Positions 43,581 through 56,408 are shown, counted from the first letter of the stretch. The stretch is DNA of 64,000 bases from Pterobdella sp. o SKG-2022 (GCA_964035795.1 OZ038323.1:7314331-7378330); one strand, 5' to 3'. Notes: generated by a model not told the origin, from the sequence alone. Program-made: numbers and translations.

Positions 43581-46500
43581 ATGCAAAGTAAAGAATGCTG
43601 GTCAGGACAGAAGAAGGGCTTCTTATTGGATGTGTATGGAGTGGCATACAACTGTGGAAAGACATACTCACTCATTGAGGGTTCTAAGGAAGCTATAGAT
43701 TTGTGAGGTTTTTCAACAGTTTCAATATGAGCTCTTTTTTAATTGATATTATTACTCCTGATTTAAACTAATAATTCTCAAAAACTTCATCAATAGTTAT
43801 TTGAATAACTATTAACTTTAATAAGGTTGAGGAAAGCTGATATTCCATTTAGATTCTGCAGCAACACTTCAACTAAAACCCCCGACAAGGTACAAACAAA
43901 TACATGAAACTTGCTTTAATATAATGAATATTTAACATATCTTCTTTCTGAATAGTTTCAAAAATTTAATAATCAAGTAATTATCTTTAATAATTCTAAT
44001 TGATTTTTTTATTTTTTGATAAGATTTTGAAGGATATGCATAGTTTCAACATTGATGTGAAGTTGGAAGAGATATTCACCCCAGTTCCTGTAGCAAAAAA
44101 CTTCATACAAGAAAAAAATCTTAGGCCATTTGTACTTGTTGAGCCAGGTAAAATATTTGCTATTATAGTAGTTTTGACAAATAATATAACCTGTTTAATT
44201 ATATTTAATTCTATTTATATAAGTATGATAACATTTAATTTTAATGAATAATTTCAATATATGAATAATTTTAATTTTTTTAAATGTTAGATCCTATGAC
44301 CATAAATGACTTTCATTAGCATCAAACTACCTACAGATCTTGATGAGTATTTTGGTGTTCTCAACCAATCTAATCCAAACTGTGTTCTCTTGGGAGACTG
44401 CAAAGATAGACTGAGTTATGAAAATATTAACAAGGTATAGTAGGAGGATTATTACAACTTATCAGAACAATATTTACATAATGTTTGAAATATAAATTTT
44501 TATAAATGTTTATAAATTATCAGTATAAACTCAAACTCTAACACTAGTACTAGTTGAGCCAATTAGAGTTTTTCTCAAATTTTGAACTATTTGACTAACT
44601 TGAAGTATGATTAATATGTAGTTTTTTCTTCACTATCAAGGCCTTCAGAATTCTGATGGAAAAGCCAGAAAACATGCTCATCACTCTAGGCACTGGGTAT
44701 CTGTTTTGTATCATACTGTTTTTTATGTATTTGAACCTTGAAACAAGACTTATCATAAGTTTAAAATTTTATATAAAAAGTTTTTCTATTCTAATCTATA
44801 AATATAAAAAATTTAAGAATTAAAAATAATTTCCAATAACTAATGTGAACATTTTCTCTCATAAATTAGTGTCTTTAGATATTTCAGCAGCTTTTGACAC
44901 CATTAATCATCCAAATATGCTGCATATCCTTGAAGACTACTTTCACATTTCTGGCATTGCTTTATCCTGGTTTCAGTCCTATCTTTCCGAACGCAAGCAA
45001 TTTGTTAAGATAAGCTGCTCTTCCTCTACCCCTGTCTCCCTTCGTTTTGGTGTTCCTCAAGGTTCTGTTCTTGGGCCCATACTCTTTTCTCTTTATACTT
45101 CTCCTATTAGCGAGATCATACAGAAGCACGACGTTCTATATCATCAGTTTGCTGATGATATTACCCTCTTTACAGGCGCTTCTTACCTTGATCCTCATCC
45201 CAGCCTCACTAAGATATCTGAATGCATCACTGAGCTCAATCTTTGGTTTTCTAACAATCACCTCATGTTGAATCCTAACAAAAGCGAAGTGATGTTTGTC
45301 GGCAGTCCCATACTCCTTTCCAAATCCAATCTTCCCACTGAAGTAATCTTTGACAGCACTACTCTTTCCGTAACGTCCAAACTGAAGATACTAGGTGTAA
45401 CTCTTGATTCTAGACTCAACTTTACACACTTTGTCTCTCAGATCATACAATCATCCAACTTTCATCTCCATGCGATCAGACAGGCACGCAAGTTCCTACC
45501 CTTTGACACTGCCGTTGCTCTGATCATCTCTTTAGTTCTTTCAAGGATTGATTACTGTAACTCTCTTCTTTGTCGACTCCCGAACTGTCTTATTTCTAAG
45601 TTGCAATCTCTCCAAAATCGCGCTGCTAAAACCGCTCTTCAAGCCGACTACTATTCTTCATCTCACACCTGTCTCGATCGCCTCCATTGGCTGCCGGTCG
45701 TACTAAGAGCCCAGTTCAAGTTGCTATGGCTCACGGCTAACATCTTATACTTTAATCAGCCAGCTTATTTATATGACCGTCTTTCCATCAGACAGACTTC
45801 TGAGTCTCTCAGGTCTTCCAACACTGGTTTATGCCTACATCAGCCTGTCTCTTCTAAACCTTTCTTACATCGCTCCTTCTCGCATATCGCCCCTCACTTA
45901 TGGAACTCTCTTCCACTTAATGTCCGTCTTTCACCTTCTCTTAAAATTTTTCGCAAGCGTTTAAAAACGCATCTTTATAGCCAAATTTCTTTCTCATAGC
46001 CCTTCTGATTAGAACAGCGCCTCTGCAGCAAACCTAGTTTGCAAACTGCGCGCCCTACAAATACAAATACAAAATACAAATAAATCTCCCATAGAAGGTA
46101 CTACCAGGAGACTGAAGGAATGTTCATAGATTGTGGGCCTTATGCTCTAGCTCTTGAGGTGCTTACCTTGTTGCTAAAAACTCGTGCTTTTACATCGCTA
46201 TGATCATAATTGTATCACTTTTTTTGATTCAATCATTCTATTTTTTCATATTTTCTTTGAATGATGTGAAAAGGCGCTATATAAATTACTTATATTCATG
46301 ATTTTTTTTTGTTATAGCTGCCTATACAACATTACACCAAAGCCCACTACTCAATGCCACAGTATGCAACAGGCAAGAAAGCTGTCTGCATAGGCAAGCC
46401 ATCAAAGGAATACTTTGCAACAGCTCTTGATAGTATGGGCTTGATTCCATCTGAGGTTAGAATATCTGTTACTCTCAAGTTTCATCATAATATTAACATG

Positions 46501-46942
46501 TATAAATATTTAAAATATATAAATGTAATTGATCATATATATATTTGAGTATTCTTTTCTACAGAATATCAATAACTCAGTAGTGATATAAGTCGATAAT
46601 TGTACGTTTGTAAACAAGGCCATAATGGTGGGTGACGATATAGTGGGTGATGTAGAAGGAGCTCAAAAGGCGGGCATGAGTGGTGTGCAAGTTAGAACTG
46701 GCAAATACAGGTGCTTCATAATACTATACATAATTGTGTTGACAACCAAAGTCATAATTACTTTTTATAACATAGATCTTTCTATTATAAAATAGAGCTC
46801 CTTATAACGATGATGTCAACCTACCATCACCACCACAAATGCAAACAGAAGCAGTGACGAGCTCCATGAAAGAGTGAAGCCAGATGCCTATGTAGACAAT
46901 CTCCTCCAGGCTGTCACTCAGTTTCTTGAAGCTAGACAGTGA
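43581..46942 (+). CDS. LHPP: Phospholysine phosphohistidine inorganic pyrophosphate phosphatase
   Basis: Exons: 43581-43702, 43826-43889, 44024-44147, 44337-44434, 44641-44696, 46095-46158, 46363-46455, 46619-46710, 46852-46942; 267 residues (human 270), all junctions in frame. LHPP is a HAD-superfamily phosphatase that acts on phosphohistidine, phospholysine and pyrophosphate. Seen: motif I GFLLDVYGVAYNCG with nucleophile Asp17, motif II as RFCSNTS, the C2-type cap, GKPSKEYF with the motif III Lys, and MVGDDIVGDVEGAQKAG (motif IV). The C-terminus (VKPDAYVDNLLQAV) also matches human LHPP. Exon 7 is taken from acceptor ccacag at 46362, which restores the family sequence; the upstream acceptor at 46319 would add about 15 foreign residues. 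Intron 5 contains a LINE ending about 11 bp before exon 6. A polyA signal AATAAA lies at 47105-47110. The position after V18 is Tyr where human has Ser. Confidence 0.95.
44853..46083 (+). mobile_element. L2/CR1-like LINE, reverse transcriptase part
   Basis: One uninterrupted frame (to 45999) encodes LDISAAFDTINHPNML, FGVPQGSVLGPILFSLYTS and the catalytic FADDITLF. It also has the C-terminal signature of L2/CR1-type elements: LHWLPVVLRAQFKL, LRSSNTGL, AP-LWNSLP-NVR and LKIFRKRLKTHLY. After the stop comes a short 3' UTR and a tail of ACAAAT/AAATAC repeats. The 5' part (endonuclease) is missing. The intact frame suggests a fairly recent insertion. It lies in sense orientation in LHPP intron 5. 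Confidence 0.9.
46274..46286 (+). repeat. L2-like 3' end remnant
   Basis: GCGCTATATAAAT is the hallmark terminal sequence of many L2-type LINEs and dependent SINEs. Here it is in LHPP intron 6, separate from the larger LINE in intron 5 (whose own end reads GCGCCCTACAAATAC). Confidence 0.4.
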
Positions 46943-47668
46943 CCGCTTCTAACTACATTAACAAACTTTTGACGTTGTTGCCAATCAATCCTCCCCGAGT
47001 GTTTAGCACGGCTAACAGTGGAGCCAAAAATCTTAGATCGAAACACTTATATTGCCTTGCCTTATTTTTTTAGACGTATTGCATATAGATTTATTTCCAT
47101 TATTAATAAAACTTCATGATCTTGTTTAGAGGTTCATTTTTTTAAAAATGTTGAAACGTAGTCTTTCTACTTTTTTTTCAATTTCAGTTGAAAAACTGTC
47201 AACATTGTGTTAAAAAATACATAAATTTATTAATTATCCAACTTATGTGCATACAACTAGTGATAATCTGGTTCTTAATTTATACAATAAATTTCATAAA
47301 ATCTATGATAAATCAGCATAATTTTGAAAATAAATTAATTACACTAAACTTCAAATGAACAATAGAAAAGAGCAAACTGATGAAATAAAACTTCTTATTA
47401 ATGATGCGTTATTTAATAATACGAATAATAAAGAGGCAATAATATTATCACAAGTCTCAGCCTTGGTAAGCATCACCTCCACCATTGTTTGCCCCAGCAT
47501 TCCACTGATTCCTGTGCGGTCAACATCAAGTACTCCCATTATTACAAAAAATGCTTTATTATATGGGGTTTTATTTGTTTATAGAAAAGCATTTAAGACC
47601 CTTAATAGTTGGCAGTGCAATTTTTTGTTAATGTCTAATTACAAAATATAAAAATTCGAAATAAACAA
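46943..47668. other. Convergent intergenic region, LHPP / TIA-1
   Basis: The 3' flanks of LHPP (plus) and the TIA-1 gene (minus). AATAAA at 47105-47110 serves LHPP. TTTATT at 47555-47560 (AATAAA on minus) is 109 bp after the TIA-1 stop. Confidence 0.5.
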
Positions 47669-50600
47669 TCATGAAAAATACATAATGGCTTGAAAAACAT
47701 CTTCGACGTACGGATAATTGTTGTAAAATTGAGGTGGAAACTGGGTCTGTGATTGGGGATAGGCCTGCTGAGCTCCTTGAGGATACATGCCCATGCTATA
47801 TGGCCAGTATGCCATTTGTTGATAGTATTGACCAAACGCCTGCAGCCATTTGATTAGTATTTATTATGAGCAAAAAAAAAATATCGAGTTATATAACACC
47901 AAAAAAAAAAACGGGTGAGATTAACAAAATCAAGTTTAAACATGTGGCAATACTGTCTAATACTAAAAAGCATCCACAAGGCGAAATACAAGAACTGACC
48001 TGAGGAGGGGCAGTAGGAGCAGAAGAGAGGGTAGGAGGAAGGGATGGAGGCTTGGAGGCGGGTGAGATCTCTGTGGGATCCTTCCCCCATGAACACTTCA
48101 CTAAGTATCCATTGACGTCAGTCCCGTGCACTGCCACAATGCCTCTACACGCTGATTCCTTCTTGTCCATCCTGCAAACGTTTCAATGTAATTATTGCTC
48201 AAAACTTTTATGTTGCTTCTATAAAACCACCCACCTGATAAAGGCGTAGCACTTTTCTCTAAAGATGCGCACATCCATGATGGTACCAAAACTGCCGAAC
48301 GTCTCCCTCAGCAATTCCTCTATAATAATATCGACGTCAATTTAAACAGTGCAAAAGAATGAGAAAATTGAATAAAAATGATTAAATAACTTTTGTAACT
48401 TTTAAAATAAACACCCACCAGTCAGTCCCGTCTGCACTCCCGCCATATATATAGTGGTGTTGCTTTCACTTGATTGGTTGTACACCTCGTCATAATCAAG
48501 GGATGGACGACCTAAGTTTGTAAAAATTTACACAATACATTCATATAATTAATTTATTTAATAAATTAGTTAATTAATAGAATTTTCTTTAGTACAAAGA
48601 ACTGAGAAAAAAGCTAAAATTGAGATATCAGAAGAGCAGGAAAATTATAATCAGCCACCCCACCTGTATTGTTCTTGGCAAGAGTGATCATGTTTCCTTT
48701 TCCACTGGCCCAGTTCGTTTTGATGGTTCTGCCTCCCAACCACTGACCATTCATCGTCACTATAGCGTTTTCTGCATCCTGTGGTAAGAGTTTAGTAATA
48801 TATACATTCAAGTTTTGAGCCATAAATTCAAACCATAATAACGTGCAGAGACGTAAAAAATGGTTAAAATTATGAGTCTTGAAGTATATCTAAACCAAAA
48901 AGCAAATTAATTAGGTATGAAATGAATGGAACCTCCTTTCTGACGAAGCACACAAAGGCATATCCCTTGGAGACCTGGGTGTGAGGGTCTCTGATAATCT
49001 TGCAGTCCCTAGTGTCAACATTTGTATCATCAATAATTTGACTATTATATATGTTGAATTGAAAAAAAGAAGAATACTTAAAAACACAGATTTTATGATA
49101 AAAAAATTAGTGTGACAGAGATAAACAACAATAGAAATACAAATATAGAACTGACGATATTTCTCCAAAAGGGATGAAGGCATTTTTGACTTGTGTGGCA
49201 TCAATATCAGGACTCAAATCTCCCACGTAGATGTGGAAGTGATCTGATGGTGGTGCCTGAATTTAGCCCACAATGATAAAAACCATATTCAATCATAAAA
49301 ATGTATTATTCCTTATTTAATGTCTTTTTATCTCAGTTACACAAAAATATTAACAACTATGAACAATAATTAGATCAAGAATCTGAAAAGGTAATAAAAA
49401 ATAAATGACTGAAAACATACTTGATGTATCTTGTTTTGCCATATTTCCAGGATGGGATGCCCAATTTACCTTCAGTTCCTATGCATTTTAATGAGTGTGC
49501 TTGTAAAGATTTGAATGGCATTGTAGTTGTGTGTGTGAATAGACAAGTGTTGATGTTGATATGAATGATGTTTGTATTGAGCACCAATGTTTATTGGAGC
49601 TGCACAAATCAACAGAGAGTAATATTTTGTTTTTTAATACATCTTGAGAAAGAAATTTGTATATTAAAATATTTTATAAAAAGCCAAAATTGTGCATATC
49701 AAAACTTAAACATGATATATCAACATAGTTCGAAATGTCTACCTGATGAGGCTTAAGGTACAATTATTCGGTAAATTATTAAAAATAAATCTTCAAAAAA
49801 TAAAGATAAGATTGGAAAAAGAAAAGTTTTTAAAAAAAACTAAGTTGAAGTCCAAAGCTTTTTGAAGTAATCATAGCATCAGAAACTACAATTTACCATA
49901 AAGCTCAAAGTTTTCAGGTTTTATGAAAGACAGTGATGGCCCACATCAACATGATTTGTAGTTAAGTAACTACTGGCAGATAATGCATGTATTTTATTTT
50001 ATTGTTATTATTCAGATTTCATAGTGAGAAATTTGCATAGAAAAAACTATACTCACATCATGCATTAAAATGTTAGAAAGCTTTTCAAAATTATACTTAA
50101 CATTGTCAATGTATTGATAAACGATGAATAAAACAAACTGAGTCAAAAGCAATTATGCATATCAATACTACTTGAAAAGTTTTAGTGAAAAGCTTTTTAA
50201 AAAACTTTTGTATGACAATTGAGCCATTTAGTGGAATTTGATTGCTTTCGAGGGAATTTTATAACCAATGAATTTTGGAGAATAATGTGAATTTAGGCTG
50301 AAAATTTATTCAACATGGTTTAAGTGACAATAAACAAATAAAGATAATTAAAAGCTATGATAAAGTACTACAAAACAATTTTTTTAAGACATCTCAATGT
50401 ACCTTTAATCAATATCAAATCCAAAGGTACTAAAATAAAAATAAATTATTAAAAAAAAATAGGTAGAATCTTATTTTTTTCAAAGAAATCCATTAAACCA
50501 AACATTAATATATATATATATATATCAATTTAACATGATGACATAAAGAACAAAAACAATTGAAAAAATGTATAGGTCCCAATGTAAGAGAATGCAGCAC

Positions 50601-51430
50601 CCAAAATTTCAAAAATATTAAAAGTTGGTGTAAAAATACTCACCCTATTGAGAACATTTCTTTTGTTCATGGCCATGAGAGCAGCCTGGGCACTGGAATG
50701 ATCACTGTACTTGATGAAGGCATAAGGATCATGTCCCACCTGAAATTGAGCCATGTTGTTAATATGGAGTTGGGAGATTAGAAGGTTAAATGAAAATCTG
50801 TAAAAAAAAGATTGAATAGAGTTGGAAAAAAAGTTGAAGAAGTTTTGTTAGTCTGATACTAAAACTTGTAACGTTTGGCAAAAATTTTGGAGCTCACTAA
50901 TATTCTATTCATCATTGAAATTTGCATAGTGCAAGTTCTGAGGTTTTAGCCGCTTAAAATGGTTTTTGGAAAATTTTTATAACTTAAAATGAAAGAAAGT
51001 TAGGTAAAAGTATGATAACCATCATAGTTTAACGTTCAGATGGCCTAACACGCATCTGTAAAATAAATAAACTCTTAGAATAATTGGAAATTACTAAGCA
51101 AAATAACGAAGAAAGTAATTCTACCCGCCCTCAGACTTATTTTGGAAAATAACAAAAAAGGGTTCAGAGAAAACGGAAACTTATTTTATAAAGTCGTATC
51201 ATGCCGCAAATTGAGGTTATAAATTACGCATGAAATTTAGCTAACCTCTCTGAGAATTTTGCACTCTAGACACATGCCGAACTGGGAAAAAAGCATATAA
51301 AGCAATTCTTCTGTCACTCCTGCGTCCAAGTTGCCCACGTATCTGACGATGAGAACCTCATTTGAAAATTTTTTCAAAAAACATGAGTTAAAACTTACAA
51401 TGTTTTGACCGGCCCATTAGGATCATCCAT
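47669..51430 (-). CDS. TIA1: TIA-1/TIAR RNA-binding protein, 3 RRMs, 11 exons
   Basis: Exons: 51399-51430, 51246-51342, 50644-50739, 49421-49478, 49156-49243, 48933-49008, 48664-48778, 48419-48511, 48235-48319, 48000-48171, 47669-47839; 360 residues, all in frame. The family binds U-rich RNA, regulates splicing and nucleates stress granules. RRM1 starts [16 protein letters not shown] with RNP1 [22 protein letters not shown]2 has [30 protein letters not shown] and [16 protein letters not shown]3 has [35 protein letters not shown] and VKCSWGKDP. The C-terminus is a short Gln/Tyr/Pro-rich tail ([17 protein letters not shown]), the prion-like domain of the family. Exon 5 must start at the second of two close acceptors (49244) to keep frame (QDTSNHFHIYV). 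Symbol by family; vertebrate TIA1 and TIAL1 are co-orthologues. Confidence 0.96.
50509..50524. repeat. Short (TA)n tract in TIA-1 intron
   Basis: A TA dinucleotide run of about eight units in the intron between exons 3 and 4. A second, longer TA run lies downstream of GST kappa. Confidence 0.8.
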
Positions 51431-51800
51431 TATTACTTTTTCTAAACTTTAATTGAAAATATAGAAATATTTAAATAAATGTTTTATATGGATCTGCTTC
51501 CGCTAAAATCAAAATATACAACTAACGATTCAAACGTTTACTTAATATTTTGAGTCTTTTATTAAAAGTTTAACTAAAAAAAAATGAGTAAACTGACTAT
51601 TAAATATAGAAATTTTAAAAAAGATGATTTACATTTTTTAAAACTTTCTACTAAATAATTAATATCTTGTTTCACTTTTGATAGGAAAATCAAACCTTTG
51701 AAAATTATTCCCATTAATAGTTCACGGTTAAACGCATGCACATGAAAAAGATTCTATTTTATATTTAATAACTTTGAACACATTTTTGATACTTTAGATC
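51431..51800. promoter_or_regulatory. Putative bidirectional promoter TIA-1 / GST kappa
   Basis: Only 370 bp separate the two divergent start codons, so both promoters and 5' UTRs must overlap or abut here. The sequence is A+T-rich, with no clear TATA or CpG feature. Confidence 0.5.
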
Positions 51801-54800
51801 ATGTCGTCAAACTTAGCCAAAAAACAAATTCAATTGTTTTATGATGTTATATCTCCATATTCATGGATTGCTTTTGAGGTGACCTTAGTTTAAGTTTAAC
51901 TGTTAAAAAAATATTTTTTCTCTCATTTGACCATCAAAATAGCTTCTAATGATCATAAACGTTGTCAAAAATATTCTTTAATGTGAATTTTTTAAATAAA
52001 AAATTGTTCTATATTTTAACCCCAAACCATCAGACACTAATAAGATACAAGACAAAATGGGATTTCAATTTGGTTTTACAACCATTTCTTCTTGGTGGAA
52101 TCATGAAAGAATCAGGTAAAAAAATGAATTCATCAATTTAGTTAAAGAAAAGTTGTAAAATTATATTTTAAGGTGCTAGAATTGAATAATTTTCTGAAGA
52201 ATACATCATATTTTTTAAAATTATATGATTTACTTTTCAGAAAACTCATTTAATCAATTTGTTGTAGCCTTTTTAGTCATCTTATTTTCTGCTATAGAAT
52301 CTTGACTTTTTTCTCACATTGAATTTTCTTTATTGTTTTTTTTAGTTTTTTCACAATGTTTCATAAGGTAATCTTCTTTTCTTGATGATGCTATTTATAA
52401 AATTTTTGTCTGCTGTTTGGTTTTTCCAAAAAACATTTTTGCAGTTATTCAGCATGATTAATTGTATATTTCAGAAACCTTGGAAGCTTAATGAATAGAA
52501 CATAATACTGAATAACTTGAGCTTCTTGAATTTTTTGATATTCATATTTAATTCAATAACTTTTTCAATAAGATCATGTTTTTGTTTAAGTTCATATTTT
52601 CTAAAATCAAAATAGTTTGAATTTTTTAAAATTACAACAAAAATACTTGATAATATTTCATATTCTTTCAAAATCCTCTGCATTGAACATCTTATGAAGT
52701 ACAATAGCCTGAATCTAAAAGTAAGGACAACAATCACAAAGTATTTATTGAATGACACCATATATATATGATATTTAAATCTAAAAATATTATACTACAT
52801 ATAAGAAAAAGAAATTTTAACTAAGCCAAAAATGAAGCAAGTGATCTATGGTAACGTTTACTGCTTATTTATAATAATATAATAAAACAACGGTAATATG
52901 TATATAAAAAAACTCATCCGAAAGTGTCCTGTTAGACTGGCAAAATCCTAATGTATTGTGTTCAAACCCAGCAATATTTCCATAAAACTCATAAATAACA
53001 TTTGAAACTTTGAGAAAACTTGAAAAGCTAGCTCATAACTTATTATAACTTATAAATTAATTACTTTAAACTAAATTTTATTCTGTTAGCATGAATCGGC
53101 CATTTTGAACTAAAGCGTTACCAAAGAAATTGGAATTGAAATTGTTATTATTATAATTATGATTATTATTATTATTTCCACTACCATCATCATCATCATC
53201 TTCACAGGAAACAAACCCCCCATGATGGTGAGGAACAAATGGTTGTACATGAGTCAAGATCTCCATAGACTCTCCAAACTTTACAGGGTTCCCCTCATTC
53301 TGCCCAATGTATGTTCTTTGTGGTGATGAGAATGATGATGATTTTGGAGGAGGGGGGGGAGAAAGGAGGGTGGTGATGATAATGATGGTTTTGGGAGTTA
53401 TGATGATGATTATGGTGGGATGGCAGTGATGAGACTGATGGCGTTAATTCATACATTTTAAATAAATTTTTTTGAGTTCAAAATGCTCATATTTTTGCTA
53501 TAAAAATCTTTATTTATTTACATAAAACTAAGTTATTCAGGTGATCATTATTTCTGCATTTATATCATTGTCTTTTTTCAATAATACTGAAATTTTTTTT
53601 TCAACAAAACATGTCGAAAAATTAATATAAAAAATATGATGCTTCTCAAAAGTTACATTACTATCTATACAAATATTATTTTTTTTCGATTCAAACACCT
53701 TATATCCAATGAGAATTTTTTCAACGCTTTTTTTCAGGAGCATCATATATAATTATATTCAAGTGTCTTTCCTGTTTTTCGCCGTCATCAACGAAAATAC
53801 TGCAAATTAACTATATAATTTTTGTAGGATGTCTACAAAACTATTGTCGAGAAGGGATCAATGAATGCCCAAAGGTCATTTTGTTTTTTTTTTGAAAGGA
53901 GCATAATAATACTACACAAACACTCACACACACACACAGGTTGTTGACAGCTGTAAAGATCGAGTACCCATCTGAAAGACTAGAGTCACTATCAAGACAG
54001 CTGTGGGGAAGAGTCTGGGGACGGGTGTGTGTATGTGTTTTTTTGCTTGGTTGTAATGTCCATGTATTTGTTTCCGTTTATTTTTGAATGATCATGTTTT
54101 TGTGTGTGCATGCCTCTGTGTTTTTGTTTGTTTTTCACTTTTTTAATTTGATATTTTTCTAACCTTTTATAGCAATATATACCCATAAGCATCAGCCTAC
54201 AAACATGATAAAGCACAACACATTGGCTCACAACATATTAAAATTGTTATTATTAGCAAAGCCATTCGAAAGTTTAGTTAATTTCATCATACACTAAGAA
54301 TAACCTCACACCGCAGGATGAAGACATATGTGAGATCACTAGTTTGACCGAGGTTCCATTATCACTTGTTCAGTAGTATATATGTTAAAATATATATGGA
54401 GTTTAACCATCATTTATTTAACAATATTCAATAAAAATACTAATAATACTATTACTAGTAATATTACTGCTTTTAATGCTAATACTACTTCTACTATTAC
54501 TACTACTATCACTGATGATAATGATGCGTCCTTCGCAGGCGAAGACGACCACAACTTCTATTCCTCGGATCTGTGGGTGCGAAGATGGCTGGTCAGACCA
54601 ATCTTTGCACTAAATTGCCTTGAGCAGTGTGGACAGGGATACGCTAAAGTAGAAGAGGCAGTACTCACTCTTATTTTGCGACGCTGGCGTTTCTGCTCTT
54701 GCTCTTCCCCACGCCTCGTTTCAAAGCTCAACACACCAGTGGAAAGAGGGCTGCGCCAGAAAGTCCGGTCTCGAGCTATTTCTTCCCAGGTGTCCGGATC

Positions 54801-56021
54801 AATGTTGCAATATTTTAGAGAAGCCTTTAGTGTGTCCTTTTATCGCTTCCTCTGACCTCCAAGAGAGCGCTTGCCTTCAACCAGCTCACCGAAAAGCAAT
54901 CGCTTTGGCAGTCGTTCGTCGGGAATTTTAAGTACGTGCCCTGTCCACTTGAGCTGAAAGCGCTTGAGAAACGCATGAATACTCTCGATTTTAGCTTTTT
55001 GGAGTACTTCTGTGTCGGGCACTTTGTCCTGCCAACGGATGCGAAGCAATTTCCGAAGGCATCGCATGTGGAAAGAGTTCAGCTGTCTGGCGTGACGACT
55101 ATACACAGTCCATGTTTCGCATACGTATAGTAATGTAGGAAGAATGATTGCATGGTACACTTTCAGCTTGGTCAAAAGGCTGATCCCTCTTCTTTCCCAC
55201 ACCTTCTATCTTAGTGTGCCGAAGGCTGAGATGGCTCTTGCGATTCTGTAGAAAACCTCTTTGTCAATACTGACAGAATGTGACAGTGTGCTGCCGAGGT
55301 ATATGAATTTTTCTGCCACTGTAAGCTTTTCGCCCTTGACTGTGATAACTGGCTCTGTGCAGGGAGCTATAGGAGCCGGCTGGTACATCACTTTAGTTTT
55401 CTTGATACTTATTGTTAAGCCAAAGTTGTCACAAGCTTTGGCGAACCGGTTTAAGCTTCCTGCATAATCGACTGTGTGCCAGCATTTAATGCGCAGTCGT
55501 CAGCAAAGAGAAACTCGCGGGCAATGTCTTTTTGAACTTTAGTTTTTGCCTGAAGATTACTACCACTACTACTACTATTAATATCATTTTGAACGAAGGC
55601 GTTATTGAGAGCGGGTTTCAACGACTCGGAGGCAAAAAGGTTGGTGAAGAGGGTGCATGACAAGGATGTTAGAGACACTCTCAAACAAGTGACACAAGAT
55701 GCCTTTGCTAAATATAAGGTACTGATAAAAAGGACGATGGTGAGAATGGGGGTGGAGGTGATGATGATGATTATAGTTTTTGTAGAACTATAATAATAGT
55801 TGTGTGGTGATGATTTTGGTGTTGATAAAATTTTAATGATAGATATAATAGAAATTAAAATAAAGAAAAAAAAACGATAATAAAACTGACAGGCTTTCGG
55901 ATCGCCATCAATCGTAGTGGATGACGGCGTAACTGAGCCTCAGCTGGTTTTCGGCAGTGATCGTATGGAAGTTATCGCCCACTTGATTGGTCGTTCAACG
56001 CTTTATTTTTTTCCCCAATAG
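51801..56021 (+). CDS. GSTK1: Glutathione S-transferase kappa
   Basis: Exons: 51801-51878, 52034-52115, 53208-53308, 53828-53874, 53940-54024, 54317-54352, 55599-55718, 55893-56021; 225 residues (human 226), every junction in frame. GST kappa is a DsbA-like thioredoxin-fold transferase of mitochondria and peroxisomes. Seen: the N-terminal strand and active-site Ser motif IQLFYDVISPYSWIAFE, LQPFLLGGIMKESGNKPP, LYMSQDLHRL, EKGSMNAQRLLTAVKIEYP, LWGRVWGRDEDI, the helical segment LLRAGFNDSEAKRLVKRV, and the thioredoxin-fold end AFGSPSIVVDDG and LVFGSDRMEVIAHLIGR. The C-terminus is STLYFFPQ, without the ARL-type peroxisomal tripeptide of the human enzyme. Acceptor of exon 7 (gaacgaag) is weak and lies about 43 bp from a LINE end. 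Divergent from TIA-1. Confidence 0.95.
54524..55558 (-). mobile_element. 5'-truncated LINE (RTE/Jockey-like) with C2H2-type tail
   Basis: Antisense in GST kappa intron 6. The minus strand encodes LQAKTKVQKDIAREFLFADD (catalytic box), EKFIYLGSTLS, LPTLLYVCETWTVY, RIRWQDKVPDTEVL, GHVLKIPDERLPKRLLFGEL and a terminal Cys2His2 motif CPHCSRQFSAKIGLTSHLRTH followed by a stop. There is at least one frame break between the pieces (for example near 55205). This order is typical of the endonuclease/RT elements with a C-terminal zinc finger common in invertebrates. TAC/ATC-type triplet repeats flank both ends. Confidence 0.86.
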
Positions 56022-56408
56022 TAGTTTTTAGTCTATTTATTCTTTGAAATTTAGATTTTTTAAAATGTTATTTTATAAATGGAGAGAGGGTTAGGTCATG
56101 AAAAGAAGTCAGTGACCCCTTTTGAAAAGGGAAAGATGCTGACTATAATAAAATGATGATGATGATGATAAAAGGTTATTTTTAAACGTGACGTTTTCAA
56201 CCATGCTATCGTGGAAACGGACGTGAAACGATGAAAAAGTTTCTTTTCGAATCGATTTTAGTTGAACTTTTATTAGTCTAAGATTATTGTTTAAAAGCGA
56301 AACCAAATTCAAAATTTTTTTAGCCATCATTAAATAAAACTTCCACACCCACAGGTGAAAAATACGAAGGACCCCTGAGTTCATTAGCTGTTAACAAGCT
56401 ATAATTAA

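Noticed and set aside
44287..44320. Possible duplicate of LHPP exon 4 start (gttag then ATCCTATG...)
   Set aside because: The frame hits a stop within ten codons; the acceptor at 44336 gives the family sequence.
54382..55130. Plus-strand frames of 64-157 codons
   Set aside because: Antisense shadows of the minus-strand LINE.
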